Under the pieces are notes generated by a model, which worked only from the letters and a program-made list of their open reading frames with translations, did no database searches and was not told the DNA's origin. Shown in pieces: positions 7,606-16,634 of a DNA stretch of 64,000 bases. Made by a program: the position numbers and the translations under genes. Numbering within the stretch: position 1 is the first letter of the stretch; each line of letters opens with the position of its first letter. The DNA is from Rhodospirillales bacterium (GTDB lineage: Bacteria > Pseudomonadota > Alphaproteobacteria > Rhodospirillales > Shumkoniaceae): contig JACZKS010000089.1 in NCBI GenBank assembly GCA_014859895.1, forward strand, positions 26,352 to 90,351, given 5' to 3'.

Positions 7606-8376
7606 ATGGCGGCTCCCAGCGCGGTACGGATTCTCGAACTCATCGAGTGGTTGGCGACGCAAAGCGCGCCCGTGGCCTTGGCTCAAACGTGCCAGGCTCT
7701 CGGCCTTCCGAAAAGCAGCACGCTGCTGTTGTTCGACGCCTTGCTTGAGGGCGGCTACGCGGAACGCGGCGGCGACGGGCGCTATCGGCTGGTCCGCCTG
7801 CCGGGCGAACCGACCGGAGAGCGCCGGGCTTGGGGCACCCTGCTGCGTGTTGCCGAGCCCTATCTGCGCCGGGCCGTCGCCGAGGCCCAGGAAAGCGGGT
7901 TTGTTGCCGTGCTGACCGACAGCATGCGCGTCCGCTATCTCAACAAGATGCTGCCCGACCGCGAGATCCGCTACGACCGCGACATCACCAGTGACCGCAC
8001 GGCCCATCACGTCGCCAGCGGCCTGGCAATTCTCAGCGCCCTGCCCGAGGCGCAACTTGAGCGATATCTCTCCACCCTCGACGAGACGGCTACCGGTGCG
8101 GACCATCCGGACCAGGTTCGGGCCCGCATCGCCAAGGTCAAGGCCGACGGCTTCGCCGTCAACCTGAAGGGGCGCGTCGATGGGGCGAGCGGCGTGGCCG
8201 CGCCGATCCTCGACGCCGACCGGCGGGCGATCGGGGCCATCAACCTGTCTGGCCCGACCGACCGCTTGGTCAACAACGTGGATGCCGTCGCCAAGGTGGC
8301 CAAGCGTACGGCGGCCCAAGTGAGCGAGGAAATGGCCCGTCGGACCGCCGCTGTCCGCAAGCCGGCGAAACCGTAG
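7606..8376 (+). CDS. IclR-family transcriptional regulator
   Basis: A 256-residue protein with an N-terminal winged helix-turn-helix (about 1-60; SAVRILELIEWLAT ... TCQALGLPKSSTLLLFDALL) and a C-terminal IclR effector domain (about 75-245, with TAHHVASGLAILSALPE and GASGVAAPILDADRRAIGAI). IclR proteins bind palindromic operators and respond to small acids. It lies inside the catabolic operon, 57 bp after tctA. It probably controls the operon through the tandem palindromes at 4336-4369 (inference). Confidence 0.92.
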   Translation: MAAPSAVRILELIEWLATQSAPVALAQTCQALGLPKSSTLLLFDALLEGGYAERGGDGRYRLVRLPGEPTGERRAWGTLLRVAEPYLRRAVAEAQESGFVAVLTDSMRVRYLNKMLPDREIRYDRDITSDRTAHHVASGLAILSALPEAQLERYLSTLDETATGADHPDQVRARIAKVKADGFAVNLKGRVDGASGVAAPILDADRRAIGAINLSGPTDRLVNNVDAVAKVAKRTAAQVSEEMARRTAAVRKPAKP

Positions 8377-8450
8377 ATGCGGTGAGGGCCAGGACAGCCG
8401 CGGCTTTCAAACGACCGAGGCCAACGACAAGAAAGACGAACGGAGTGACG

Positions 8451-9680
8451 ATGTCCAAGCCGATCCATCCAATAGCCATTCATTTCGACGTCACGGCGAA
8501 AGGGCCGCTGGACGGCGTCAGGGTGCTCGATCTTTCGCGCCTGGTGGCCGGCAACATGCTGTCTTTGCAATTGGGTGATTTCGGCGCCGACGTCATCAAG
8601 ATCGAGCCGCCGTCCGGCGACCCGCTGCGCGACTGGCGCGAAGACGGCAAGCCCCTTTTCTGGAAAACATACGGCCGCAACAAGCGTTCCGTGCTTCTGA
8701 ACCTGCGCCAGGATGCCGCCAAGGAAGCCCTGTTGCGCCTTGTCGATACGGCCGACGTCTTCGTCGAGAATTATCGTCCCGGTACGCTGGAACAGATGGC
8801 CCTGGGGCCGGACGTGCTGCATGCCCGCAATCCCCGGCTGATCATCGTGCGCATCTCCGGCTTCGGTCAGACCGGGCCTTACGCGCACCTGCCCGGTTTC
8901 GGCACCCTGGTCGAGGCGATGAGCGGCTTTGCCTCGCGCAACGGCTTTGCCGACCGCGAGCCGGTGCTGCCGCCCCTCGCCCTGGCCGACATGATCGCCG
9001 GCGTCTACGGCGCCTCGGCGACGGCGGTGGCGCTGTTGGCCCGCGACCGCGGCCTCGCCGAGGGACAGGTGATCGACCTGTCGCTGCTGGAGCCGATGTT
9101 CTCGGTGCTGGGGCCGGAGGCCGCCATCTACCGGGCGACCGGCAAGGTGAAGGAGCGGGTCGGCAGCGCGTCCAATACCAGCGCGCCGCGCAACGTCTAC
9201 CGTTGCGCCGATGGCAAGTATGTGGCGCTCTCGGGCTCCATGCAGGTGGTGGCCAAGCGCATTTTCGAGGTGATCGGCCGGCCCGGGATGATCGCCGATC
9301 CGCGGTTCGACACCAACAGCCACCGCGTGGAGAACCGCGCCCTGGTCGACGAGGCGGTCGGTGCCTGGTTCGCCATCAAGAGCCGCGACGAAGCGCTTGC
9401 CGCCATGCGCGAGGCGGGAGCCACCGTCGGGCCGGTCTACGCCATCGACGATGCCGTGAACGACCCTCACTTCCGCGAGCGCGGCATCATCGTCGAGGTG
9501 GAGGACGCCGAACTGGGCAGCCTGCCGGTACACAACATCCTGCCCCGGCTGTCGGCTACGCCTGGGGTGTGGCGGCGCCCGGCGCCGGGTCTGGGAGAAC
9601 ATACCGCCGCCGTCCTTAGCGAAGCCGGAATCGATGCTGCCCACATCGCCGAGATTCTTGCCGAAGCCGAAGCCCAATGA
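8451..9680 (+). CDS. CaiB/BaiF family (class III) CoA-transferase
   Basis: A 409-residue protein of the formyl-CoA transferase/CaiB fold. LDGVRVLDLSRLVAGNMLSL and LGDFGADVIKIEPPSGDPLR form the N-terminal Rossmann-like CoA-binding region. The catalytic aspartate is D180 in LALADMIAGVYGA. ENYRPGTLE and GFGQTGPYAHLPGF are further signatures. The enzyme would move CoA from a donor such as succinyl-CoA to the free acid imported by the TTT system. The start at 8451 has CGGAG at a good distance. It overlaps the next gene by ATGA and is thus coupled to a CitE-like lyase. This pairing recalls malate or citramalate/itaconate activation and cleavage routes. The exact acid is not deducible. Confidence 0.92.
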   Translation: MSKPIHPIAIHFDVTAKGPLDGVRVLDLSRLVAGNMLSLQLGDFGADVIKIEPPSGDPLRDWREDGKPLFWKTYGRNKRSVLLNLRQDAAKEALLRLVDTADVFVENYRPGTLEQMALGPDVLHARNPRLIIVRISGFGQTGPYAHLPGFGTLVEAMSGFASRNGFADREPVLPPLALADMIAGVYGASATAVALLARDRGLAEGQVIDLSLLEPMFSVLGPEAAIYRATGKVKERVGSASNTSAPRNVYRCADGKYVALSGSMQVVAKRIFEVIGRPGMIADPRFDTNSHRVENRALVDEAVGAWFAIKSRDEALAAMREAGATVGPVYAIDDAVNDPHFRERGIIVEVEDAELGSLPVHNILPRLSATPGVWRRPAPGLGEHTAAVLSEAGIDAAHIAEILAEAEAQ

Positions 9681-10516
9681 TGATGCGATCCCTCCTCTAC
9701 GTTCCCGCCAGTTCCGAGCGTTTTGTCGCCAAGGCCCACGAGCGCGGGGCGCATGCCGTCATTCTTGATCTCGAAGATGGCGTCGCCCCGGCCGAGAAGG
9801 ACAAGGCGCGCGCCGCGCTGGCCGCCGCCGTGCCAGCAGTCGGACGCAATGGCGCCAAGGTGTTCGTGCGGATCAACGCGACGACCGAGCGGCTGGCCGG
9901 GGACGCCGAGGCGGCCTGCCGGGCCGGTGCCTTTGGCTTGTTCGTGCCCAAAACCCAAACCGCGCGGCGCCTGGCCGACCTTGCCGGCTTGCTGGCGCGG
10001 GTGGAAGACGAGTGCGGCCGCGCGCCTACGGTGCTGGTGCCGCTGCTGGAAGACCCCGGCGCCGTTCTCGACGCGCGGGTCATCGTCGGTGCTCCGCGGG
10101 TGTTCGCCCTGATCTGCGGGACCGAGGATCTGGCGACCACCCTGGGTGGCGAACCGACGCCCGACGTCCTGCGCCTGCCCAAGCTGCTGGTGCACTTGGC
10201 CGCCAAGGCGGCCGGGGTACACTCCTTCGGGATGCTCCGTTCGGTGGCCGACTACGCCGACACCGAGGCCATCGCGCTGGCGGCGAGGGAGGCGCGCGGC
10301 TTCGGCTTCGACGGCGCCACCTGCGTCCATCCCGGCGTCGTGGCGGTCCTCAACCAGGCGTTCGCGCCGACCGCCGAGGAGGTCGCGCGGGCCGAACGGA
10401 TGATCGACGCCGCCGAGGCGGCATTCGCCGCCGGCATGGGGGCGTTCGTGTTCGAGGGCAAGATGGTCGACGAGCCGATCATCGCCAGGGCTCGCACGCT
10501 CCTCGCCAGCCGGTAG
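9677..10516 (+). CDS. CitE-like / HpcH family CoA-ester lyase (malyl- or citramalyl-CoA lyase type)
   Basis: A 279-residue TIM-barrel protein. MMRSLLYVPASSERFVAKA and AVILDLEDGVAPAEKDKAR are classic CitE motifs, with Asp/Glu of DLEDGV near the metal site. VLVPLLEDPGAVLDA carries the metal-ligand glutamate, ICGTEDLATTLGGEPT the second acidic ligand, and GFDGATCVHPGVVAVLNQAF the C-terminal family motif. Such stand-alone proteins cleave beta-hydroxyacyl-CoA esters (for example citramalyl-CoA to acetyl-CoA and pyruvate, or malyl-CoA to acetyl-CoA and glyoxylate). It overlaps the CoA-transferase gene by 4 bp, which supports a two-step activation-cleavage route. No citrate-lyase alpha or gamma subunit is nearby, so it is not citrate lyase itself. 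Confidence 0.88.
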   Translation: MMMRSLLYVPASSERFVAKAHERGAHAVILDLEDGVAPAEKDKARAALAAAVPAVGRNGAKVFVRINATTERLAGDAEAACRAGAFGLFVPKTQTARRLADLAGLLARVEDECGRAPTVLVPLLEDPGAVLDARVIVGAPRVFALICGTEDLATTLGGEPTPDVLRLPKLLVHLAAKAAGVHSFGMLRSVADYADTEAIALAAREARGFGFDGATCVHPGVVAVLNQAFAPTAEEVARAERMIDAAEAAFAAGMGAFVFEGKMVDEPIIARARTLLASR

Positions 10517-10706
10517 GGCTTACGCCGGGACCTTCGCCTTTTGGGATTCGTCCGTTGCCGTGTCCGGCCGCGGGACCCGTTCGACATATGCCGTGCCGTG
10601 AGCCTACTCTCGCCGATCCCAGCCGGCGACCCACGGGAACAATTCGGTCCGGTCCCGGTTGTCAGGGTCCGATCACGGGAACCACACCTCATTACAGGAG
10701 ACAACA

Positions 10707-11201
10707 ATGGCTGTGAAGACCATGGAGGACCTGTTCTTGCACGGGATCCAAGACATTTATTACGCCGAGAAGCAGATTACCCAGGCGTTGCCGAAGATGG
10801 CGAAAGCGGTCGGCAAAGGCGACCTTGCCGAGGCGTTCGAGGAGCACGTCAAGGAAACCCGCAAGCAGATCGACCGGCTCGAAAAGGTGTTCGCCAATTG
10901 CAAGCAGAAGGCGAAAGGCACCGAGTGCCCCGCCATCGACGGTATGATCAAGGAGGCCGAGGAAATCATGGAAGAGACCGAGGATGACGACGTTCTCTCG
11001 GCCGCTCTTCTTGCCGGCGCCCAGACCGTCGAGCATTACGAAATCGCCCGCTATGGTACCCTGTGCGAATGGGCACAGGAACTCGGCTACGACGATAGCG
11101 CCAAGCTGCTGAAGGAAACGCTGGCCGAGGAGAAGAATACCGACAAGAAGTTGACCATGCTTGCCGAGAAAGAGGTCAACCGGCGCGCCGCCGCGTCCTG
11201 A
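10707..11201 (+). CDS. DUF892 / YciF-type ferritin-like protein
   Basis: A 164-residue all-helical protein. It begins MAVKTMEDLFLHGIQDIYYA, followed by EKQITQALPKMAKAV, the N-terminal signature of the DUF892 (YciE/YciF) ferritin-like family. EEHVKETRKQIDRLEKVF and GAQTVEHYEIARYGTLCEWA carry the Glu/His residues of the four-helix di-metal bundle. ACAGGAG precedes the ATG at the right distance. These proteins are stress-associated and their reaction is not established. Two cysteines lie near residues 72 and 79. The gene is monocistronic and converges with the ABC operon. Confidence 0.88.
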   Translation: MAVKTMEDLFLHGIQDIYYAEKQITQALPKMAKAVGKGDLAEAFEEHVKETRKQIDRLEKVFANCKQKAKGTECPAIDGMIKEAEEIMEETEDDDVLSAALLAGAQTVEHYEIARYGTLCEWAQELGYDDSAKLLKETLAEEKNTDKKLTMLAEKEVNRRAAAS

Positions 11202-11217
11202 TCCTCATCCATGCGCC

Positions 11218-11242
11218 CCGGCCCGCCATCCTGGCGGGCCGG
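11218..11242. terminator. Stem-loop between convergent genes
   Basis: A perfect 11-bp stem, CCGGCCCGCCA / TGGCGGGCCGG, around a TCC loop (11218-11242), 16 bp after the DUF892 stop and 30 bp before the end of the minus-strand ABC operon. It lacks a T-run on either strand, so it is more likely an mRNA 3'-end stabiliser or a weak bidirectional terminator. Confidence 0.6.
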
Positions 11243-11271
11243 CACTATTCCACCACCAGGGACCCGGAGGA

Positions 11272-12057
11272 TCACTCCAGCAAGGTGTCGGCGAGCTGAC
11301 GGTCGTAGCCCTTGGCGGCGATCAGGAGCTGGCGGGTGTACGGGTGGTCGGCTTCGCCCCGACGGAGTCGCTCGACCTCAAGGCGCTCCACGATCTCGCC
11401 GCGGCGCATGACCGCCAGCCGGTCGCCCATGTGGGCGACGACCGCCAGGTTGTGGCTGACCAGCATCATGGTCAGGCCGCGCTCCTTCTTGAGACGGCTG
11501 AGGAGGTTGAGTATCTCCGCCTGTACCGATACGTCGAGCGCGCTGGTCGGCTCGTCCAGCAGCAGGATGCGCGGTTCAAGGATGATGGCCCGGGCGATCG
11601 CCACCCGCTGGCGCTGGCCGCCGGAAAGCTGATGAGGAAAGCGGAAGCGGTAGGAGCGGTCGAGTCCGACGTCGACGAGCGCCTTTTCAATGCGCTCCGC
11701 GGCATTCGGGATGCCATGGATCGCCAGCGGCTCGGCCAGGATGCGGTCGATCGTATGGCGGGGATGAAGCGAGCTGTAAGGGTCCTGGAAGACCATCTGG
11801 ACGTGGCGGTGGAACGCCTTGGAACGGCGCCGGCCTTGGGCCTCGCCCAGGATGTCGAGGTGCCCCCGCCAGTCTTCATGCAGGCCGGTCAGAGCGCGCA
11901 GCACGGTCGACTTCCCCGATCCGCTTTCGCCGACCAGGCCGAACACTTCGCCGTCGCCTACCTCGAAGTCGACCTCGCGCACCGCCTCGATGACGTGCCG
12001 GCCGGCCGTGAAGGTGACGGTGAGCTTCCGGACCGCGATTACCGGTGCCGCCGTCAT
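11272..12057 (-). CDS. Peptide/nickel-type ABC transporter ATPase (DppF/OppF-like)
   Basis: A 261-residue ABC ATPase: Walker [13 protein letters not shown] (about 40-51), Q-loop MVFQDPYSSL, signature HQLSGGQRQRVAIARAI, Walker [14 protein letters not shown]-loop MLVSHNL. The C-terminal HPYTRQLLIAA is the short remnant of the oligopeptide-transport ATPase C-terminal domain. It overlaps the upstream ATPase gene by ATGA (start at 12057). It is the last gene of a five-gene minus-strand operon (binding protein, two permeases, two ATPases). The cargo is probably short peptides or a related solute. Confidence 0.93.
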   Translation of the reverse strand: MTAAPVIAVRKLTVTFTAGRHVIEAVREVDFEVGDGEVFGLVGESGSGKSTVLRALTGLHEDWRGHLDILGEAQGRRRSKAFHRHVQMVFQDPYSSLHPRHTIDRILAEPLAIHGIPNAAERIEKALVDVGLDRSYRFRFPHQLSGGQRQRVAIARAIILEPRILLLDEPTSALDVSVQAEILNLLSRLKKERGLTMMLVSHNLAVVAHMGDRLAVMRRGEIVERLEVERLRRGEADHPYTRQLLIAAKGYDRQLADTLLE

Positions 12058-12905
12058 GAGCTGTCCTCCGCCCACGCCGGGTTGCGTTCCAGAACCGGCA
12101 GGTCGCCGCGCGGGCGGTCGATCTCGGGAATGGCCGCCAGCAGCCCGCGGGTATAGGGATGGCGGGCCGACTGCAAGGCGTCGGCCTGGCATTCCTCGAC
12201 CACGTGCCCCGCGTACATGACGGCGATGCGGTCGCAGAAGCTGGCCACCAGGTCGAGGTCGTGCGAGATAAACATCAGGCCCATGCCCTGCGCCCGTACC
12301 AGGTCGTCGAGGATGGCCAGGACCTGCATCTGTACCGTCACGTCCAGCGCGCTGGTAGGCTCGTCGGCGATCAGCAGGTCGGGGCCGAGCGCTACCATCA
12401 TGGCGATCATCACCCGCTGCCCCATGCCACCCGACAGCGCCCCCGGATAAGCCTCGAAAACCCGTTCAGCGTCCCGGATTCTGACGGCGGTGAGCGCGTC
12501 CAACGCCTTCGTGCGCGCCGCCTTGGCAGACAGCGCCGGATCGGCGGTGCGGAAGGCTTCGATCAACTGCTTGCCGACCGTCATCACCGGGTTCAGCGAA
12601 TACTTGGGGTCTTGCAGGACCATGGCGATGCGCCGGCCGCGCAGGTGGCGCATGGCGGGCTCGGGCAGGGCCATGAGGTCGATGCCGTCGAAAGCCAGCC
12701 GCTCGGCCGTCATCACGCCTGGCGGGCGGATGAGGCGCAGGATGGCGCGCCCAGTCATCGATTTGCCGGAGCCCGATTCGCCGACGATGCCGACGCGCTC
12801 GCCGCGCCCGATGTCGAGCGACACGCCGCGCACGGCCCTGACGACGCCGGTCTCGGTATGGAAATCGACCCTCAGGTTGGCGATGGACAGCAGCGGCTCG
12901 GTCAT
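12054..12905 (-). CDS. Peptide/nickel-type ABC transporter ATPase (DppD/OppD-like)
   Basis: A 283-residue ABC ATPase with Walker [16 protein letters not shown]-loop [12 protein letters not shown], signature [16 protein letters not shown], Walker [19 protein letters not shown] and H-loop [15 protein letters not shown]. The signature carries GGMGQR where most relatives have GGMRQR or GGQRQR. The C-terminal [20 protein letters not shown] is the oligopeptide-family extension. The start at 12905 is 4 bp downstream of the permease stop. It forms the ATPase heterodimer with its downstream neighbour. Confidence 0.93.
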   Translation of the reverse strand: MTEPLLSIANLRVDFHTETGVVRAVRGVSLDIGRGERVGIVGESGSGKSMTGRAILRLIRPPGVMTAERLAFDGIDLMALPEPAMRHLRGRRIAMVLQDPKYSLNPVMTVGKQLIEAFRTADPALSAKAARTKALDALTAVRIRDAERVFEAYPGALSGGMGQRVMIAMMVALGPDLLIADEPTSALDVTVQMQVLAILDDLVRAQGMGLMFISHDLDLVASFCDRIAVMYAGHVVEECQADALQSARHPYTRGLLAAIPEIDRPRGDLPVLERNPAWAEDSS

Positions 12906-12909
12906 CGGC

Positions 12910-13833
12910 TCATCCGCCGTGCCGGGGGTCGAGGACGTCGCGCAGGCCGTCGCCGAGAAGATTGAAGCCAAGCGAAACAACGAAGATGGCGAAGCCGGGA
13001 ACGGTCGCCACCCACCACTGGTCGAGCAGGAACTTGCGCCCCGAGGATACCATTGCCCCCCATTCGGGGCTGGGCGGCTGGGCGCCGAGGCCGAGGAAGC
13101 CCAGCCCGGCGGCGACCAGGATGATACCCGACATGTCCAGCGTCACTCGTACGATGACTGATGACGTGCACAGCGGGATCACCTGCCCGAAGACGATCCG
13201 CCACGGCGAGGCGCCTTGCAGCCGCGCCGCGGCGATGAAGTCCGATCGGCGGATGGTCAGCGTTTCGGCCCTGGCGATGCGGGCATAGGGCGGCCACGAC
13301 GTGATGGCGATGGCGATCACCGCGTTCTCGATCCCCGGTCCCAGCGCGGCAACCAGGGCGAGCGCCAGGATCAGGCGGGGAAAGGCCAGGAAGATGTCGG
13401 TCAGGCGCATCAGCACGGTATCGACGATGCCGCCCGCGTATCCGGCCACGGTGCCGACCAAAAGGCCCAGCGGCGCGACGATGATGGCGACCAGGACGAC
13501 GATGGTCAGCGTGATGCGGGCGCCATAGAGAACGCGCGACAGGATGTCTCGCCCCAGCTCGTCGGTGCCGAGCAGGTAACCTGGCGAACCGGGCGGCAGC
13601 AGGCGGGAGTCCAGGGTCTGCTCGTAGGGGCCGTGGGGGGCGAGCGCCGGTCCCACCGCCGCCACGACGATCAGCAGCAGGGCCATGGCCAATCCGCTGA
13701 CGGCCAGCGGATTGCGGCGGAAGTGCAGCCAGCCGCGGTACATCCGGCCGCACCAGGCCTGCCGGGGGGAGGCGGGGGCGTCGTCGAGAAGCCAGGCGCG
13801 CCAGGTAGGCGTGGGAGGGGCGGTAAGCGTCAT
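12910..13833 (-). CDS. Peptide/nickel-type ABC transporter permease (DppC-like)
   Basis: A 307-residue membrane protein. About residues 30-60 form the first helix after a basic region typical of OppC_N (FRRNPLAVSGLAMALLLIVV). HGPYEQTLDSRLLPPGSPGYLLGTDELGRDILSRVLYGAR is represented by LGTDELGRDILSRVLYGAR, the DppC signature. The EAA loop reads ARIARAETLTIRRSDFIAAA RLQGAS in two parts, contacting the ATPases. Its start (13833) overlaps the DppB-like stop by ATGA. Confidence 0.93.
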   Translation of the reverse strand: MTLTAPPTPTWRAWLLDDAPASPRQAWCGRMYRGWLHFRRNPLAVSGLAMALLLIVVAAVGPALAPHGPYEQTLDSRLLPPGSPGYLLGTDELGRDILSRVLYGARITLTIVVLVAIIVAPLGLLVGTVAGYAGGIVDTVLMRLTDIFLAFPRLILALALVAALGPGIENAVIAIAITSWPPYARIARAETLTIRRSDFIAAARLQGASPWRIVFGQVIPLCTSSVIVRVTLDMSGIILVAAGLGFLGLGAQPPSPEWGAMVSSGRKFLLDQWWVATVPGFAIFVVSLGFNLLGDGLRDVLDPRHGG

Positions 13834-14921
13834 CGGGCCCTCGGGTCGAGCAGGCGGTAAAGGATGTCGGACATGAGGTTGAGGCCGATGAACACGGCGC
13901 CGACGACGATGGTGCCGCCCAATACCGCGTTCATGTCGGCGTTGAGCAGCGAATTGGTAATGTAAAAACCGAGCCCCGGCCACGAGAACACGATTTCCGT
14001 CAGCACCGAGCCTTCGAGCAGGGTGCCGTAGGAGAGCGCGATCACCGTCACCAGCGGCACCCATGCATTGCCCAGCGCGTGGCGCCACACGACGGCCCGT
14101 TCGGACAGGCCCTTGATGCGCGCCGTGGTGATGTACTCCTGTTGCAACTGCTCCAGCATGAAGCTGCGGGTCATGCGGCTGATGTAGGCCAGCGAGAAGT
14201 AGCCGAGGATCGAGGCCGGCAGGACCAGATGCCCGGCGGCGCTCCGGAAGACGTCCCATTCGCCGGCCAGGGCACTGTCGATCAGGATGACGCCGGTCAC
14301 CGGCTCGACCATGCCTTCGAAGAAGAGATCGATGCGGCCCGGCCCCGGCAGCCAATCGAGGCGGGCATAAAAGACCAGGAGCCCCATCAGGCCCAGCCAG
14401 AATACCGGGACCGAATAGCCCGCCAATCCCAGCACCCGGATGACATGGTCGATCCAGGTGCCGCGCCGGGTGGCTGCGATGACGCCGGCCGGCACGCCGA
14501 GGACGACGCCGATGACGGTGGCCACCGTGGCCAGCTCCAGGGTCGCCGGAAACACCCGGCGGATGTCGTCGAGCACCGGATTGGAGGTCAGGACCGATTC
14601 GCCGAATTCCCCCTGCAGGGCGGCCCAGATGTAGCGGAGGAATTGCTCCCACAGCGGCAGATGGAGGCCGAGCTCGACGCGCACCCGCTCATAGGTCGCG
14701 GCGTTCACACGATCACCGACGGCGGCCAGCACGGGATCGATCGGCACCACCCGGCCAATGAAGAAGGTGACCGCCAGCAGGCCCAGGAGGGTGAAGGCCA
14801 GGGTGGCGGCCACCCGCAGCACGGCGCCGCCATGACGCGCCACGGCGTGACGCGGCCGGCGGCCATCTCCCTGGGGACGGGGCGGCGTTGCCGCCGCCCC
14901 GTTCACGATGTCAAAGGCCAT
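13830..14921 (-). CDS. Peptide/nickel-type ABC transporter permease (DppB-like)
   Basis: A 363-residue protein with six predicted helices. The segment LGLLAVTFFIGRVVPIDPVL near residue 46 and RVELGLHLPLWEQFLRYIWA near 80 match DppB/OppB. The EAA loop is around YITTARIKGLSERAVVWRHA, and VFSWPGLGFYITNSLLNAD is the C-terminal signature. The N-terminal 35 residues are Pro/Arg-rich and may be longer than usual; the start at 14921 lies 10 bp downstream of the binding-protein stop. It forms the translocation pore with the DppC-like subunit. Confidence 0.93.
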   Translation of the reverse strand: MAFDIVNGAAATPPRPQGDGRRPRHAVARHGGAVLRVAATLAFTLLGLLAVTFFIGRVVPIDPVLAAVGDRVNAATYERVRVELGLHLPLWEQFLRYIWAALQGEFGESVLTSNPVLDDIRRVFPATLELATVATVIGVVLGVPAGVIAATRRGTWIDHVIRVLGLAGYSVPVFWLGLMGLLVFYARLDWLPGPGRIDLFFEGMVEPVTGVILIDSALAGEWDVFRSAAGHLVLPASILGYFSLAYISRMTRSFMLEQLQQEYITTARIKGLSERAVVWRHALGNAWVPLVTVIALSYGTLLEGSVLTEIVFSWPGLGFYITNSLLNADMNAVLGGTIVVGAVFIGLNLMSDILYRLLDPRAR

Positions 14922-14931
14922 GCCGGTCGTC

Positions 14932-16524
14932 TTACTTGGTCATGTTGCGGTAGTAGATGACGTCGAAGTTGGGGCCGTGTTCGAAGCCCTGGAGGTTCTT
15001 GCGCTCGGCCAGGACGGCGACGTCCTGGAACATGATCACGAACGGCGACACCTTCAGGAATTGCCGCTGCATGTCCTCATAGATGGCCTTGCGCTTGGCC
15101 GGGTCCTTTTCGGCCAGGGCGGCCTCGGTCATCTTGGTGAACTGCGGAATGTCCCAGGCGTTGCGCCAGGCCAGCAGCTTTTCCGAGCTGTTGTCAGAAT
15201 TGTCGGGGTTCCAGGCGAAGCCCTGGGCGTTGGAATGCGGGTCCAGATAGTCGGGAGCCCAGCGGCCGATGTAGATGTCGTGCTGGCGGGCCCGGTACTT
15301 GGTCAGGGTCTGCTTGTTGTCGCCGGGGATGATTTCCATCTGGATGCCGGCCTTGGCCCACGTCGCCTGGATGATCTGCGCGATATCGGCCGTCGGATAG
15401 GTGTTGCGCACGTCCATCGTCACCTTGAAGCCGTTCGGCAGCCCTGCCTTGGCGAGCAGCGCCTTGGCCTTCTCGATGTCGAGCGTGTAGGGGGTATCGT
15501 CCAGCGCGCCGAAGAAACCCGACGGCAGGAAGGTCTGATGCGGGATCTTGGTCTCGCGCAGGATGTTCTTCTCGATACCCTTGTAATCGATCAGCCATTT
15601 CAAGGCCTCGATGACCTCGGGCTTGGCAAGGTTGGCGTTCTTCTGGTTGAGGCCCAGGTAATAGATCATGCCCTGGGGGATTTTGCGGATCTTGATGTCG
15701 GGGTTCTTGGCCAGCACGTCGAGATCGTCGGGGCCGAGGTCGCGGGCGACGTCGGCATCGCCCTTTTCCAGCATCAGGCGCTGCGGCGCGCTTTCCGGGA
15801 CGTGGCGAAGCGCCACCCGTTTTATCTTCGGGGCGCCGCGCCAGTAGTCGGCGAAGGCATCGAGCATGACCATCTCGTTGGCCTTCAGCAGGTTCAACGT
15901 GAACGGCCCGGAGCCGGCTTCGTGGGTCTTGAGCCAGGCGCTGCCGAGATCGCCGTCCTTCTCGTTGGCCATCACCGTCTTCTTGTCGAGGACCGAACTG
16001 ACCCACGAGCCCAGGCAGTTGAGCACGAAGGTCGGCGCGTAGGCCTTGTCGGTCTCGAACACCACGGTGCGCGCATCGATCGCCCGGACCTTCTGCTCGA
16101 CGTTGTCCTTGGAAAGGCCGAACCCGGTCAGGATGAAGGCCGGCCCCTTGTCCAGCTTGACGACCCGCTGCATGGACCAGGCCACATCCTCGGCCGTCAT
16201 TGGGTTGCCCGAATGAAACTTGACGCCGTCGCGGATCTTGAAGGTGAACGTCTTTCCGTCGTCGGAAATGGTCCAGCTTTCGGCGGCGCCACCCTTCATC
16301 TCGTTGGGCGAGGCGATGTCGTAATAGACGACGCGGTCATAGAAATTGGCGGCCAGTTCGGCCGGGGCGAATTCGTAAATCTCGGCCGGATCGAGCGAGA
16401 TCAACTCGTCGATCTGCCAAGCCATCACCACCATGTTCGAAGGCGCCGCGGCTTGGACGGGATTTACCGCGAGCATCACCGACAGGCCGATGGCCCCCGC
16501 CACCGGCAGAATGCGCTTATGCAT
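14932..16524 (-). CDS. Peptide/nickel-type ABC transporter periplasmic binding protein (SBP_bac_5)
   Basis: A 530-residue protein with a signal peptide (MHKRILPVAGAIGLSVMLAV ... VQAAAPSN). The family-5 signatures include SLDPAEIYEFAPAELAANFY, AESWTISDDGKTFTFKIRDG followed by VKFHSGNPMTAEDVAWSMQR, and the C-terminal CDS-like NAQGFAWNPDNSDNSSEKLL. It is the first gene of the ABC importer operon, 110 bp downstream of flgL on the same strand, so it may have its own promoter in 16525-16634. The solute is not predictable from sequence; dipeptides or oligopeptides are most common in this family. Confidence 0.93.
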   Translation of the reverse strand: MHKRILPVAGAIGLSVMLAVNPVQAAAPSNMVVMAWQIDELISLDPAEIYEFAPAELAANFYDRVVYYDIASPNEMKGGAAESWTISDDGKTFTFKIRDGVKFHSGNPMTAEDVAWSMQRVVKLDKGPAFILTGFGLSKDNVEQKVRAIDARTVVFETDKAYAPTFVLNCLGSWVSSVLDKKTVMANEKDGDLGSAWLKTHEAGSGPFTLNLLKANEMVMLDAFADYWRGAPKIKRVALRHVPESAPQRLMLEKGDADVARDLGPDDLDVLAKNPDIKIRKIPQGMIYYLGLNQKNANLAKPEVIEALKWLIDYKGIEKNILRETKIPHQTFLPSGFFGALDDTPYTLDIEKAKALLAKAGLPNGFKVTMDVRNTYPTADIAQIIQATWAKAGIQMEIIPGDNKQTLTKYRARQHDIYIGRWAPDYLDPHSNAQGFAWNPDNSDNSSEKLLAWRNAWDIPQFTKMTEAALAEKDPAKRKAIYEDMQRQFLKVSPFVIMFQDVAVLAERKNLQGFEHGPNFDVIYYRNMTK

Positions 16525-16634
16525 GACTTTGTCTCCCCATTACACGAGCAGAGCGAAACGCATACTACCACGGGGGGAGAGCCGTCATCAAAGCCCGCCC
16601 GCTTCGGCGAACCGGCGAGAGGGCGCGGGGTGCC

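Noticed and set aside
8007..9677. Long antisense frame across the IclR/CoA-transferase genes
   Set aside because: Low-complexity His/Arg/Gly-rich translation, no recognisable domain, and it covers two well-supported genes.
9677..10516. Citrate lyase beta subunit
   Set aside because: The protein is in the CitE family but no citD, citF or citX is present and it is coupled to a CoA-transferase, so a stand-alone CoA-ester lyase is more likely.
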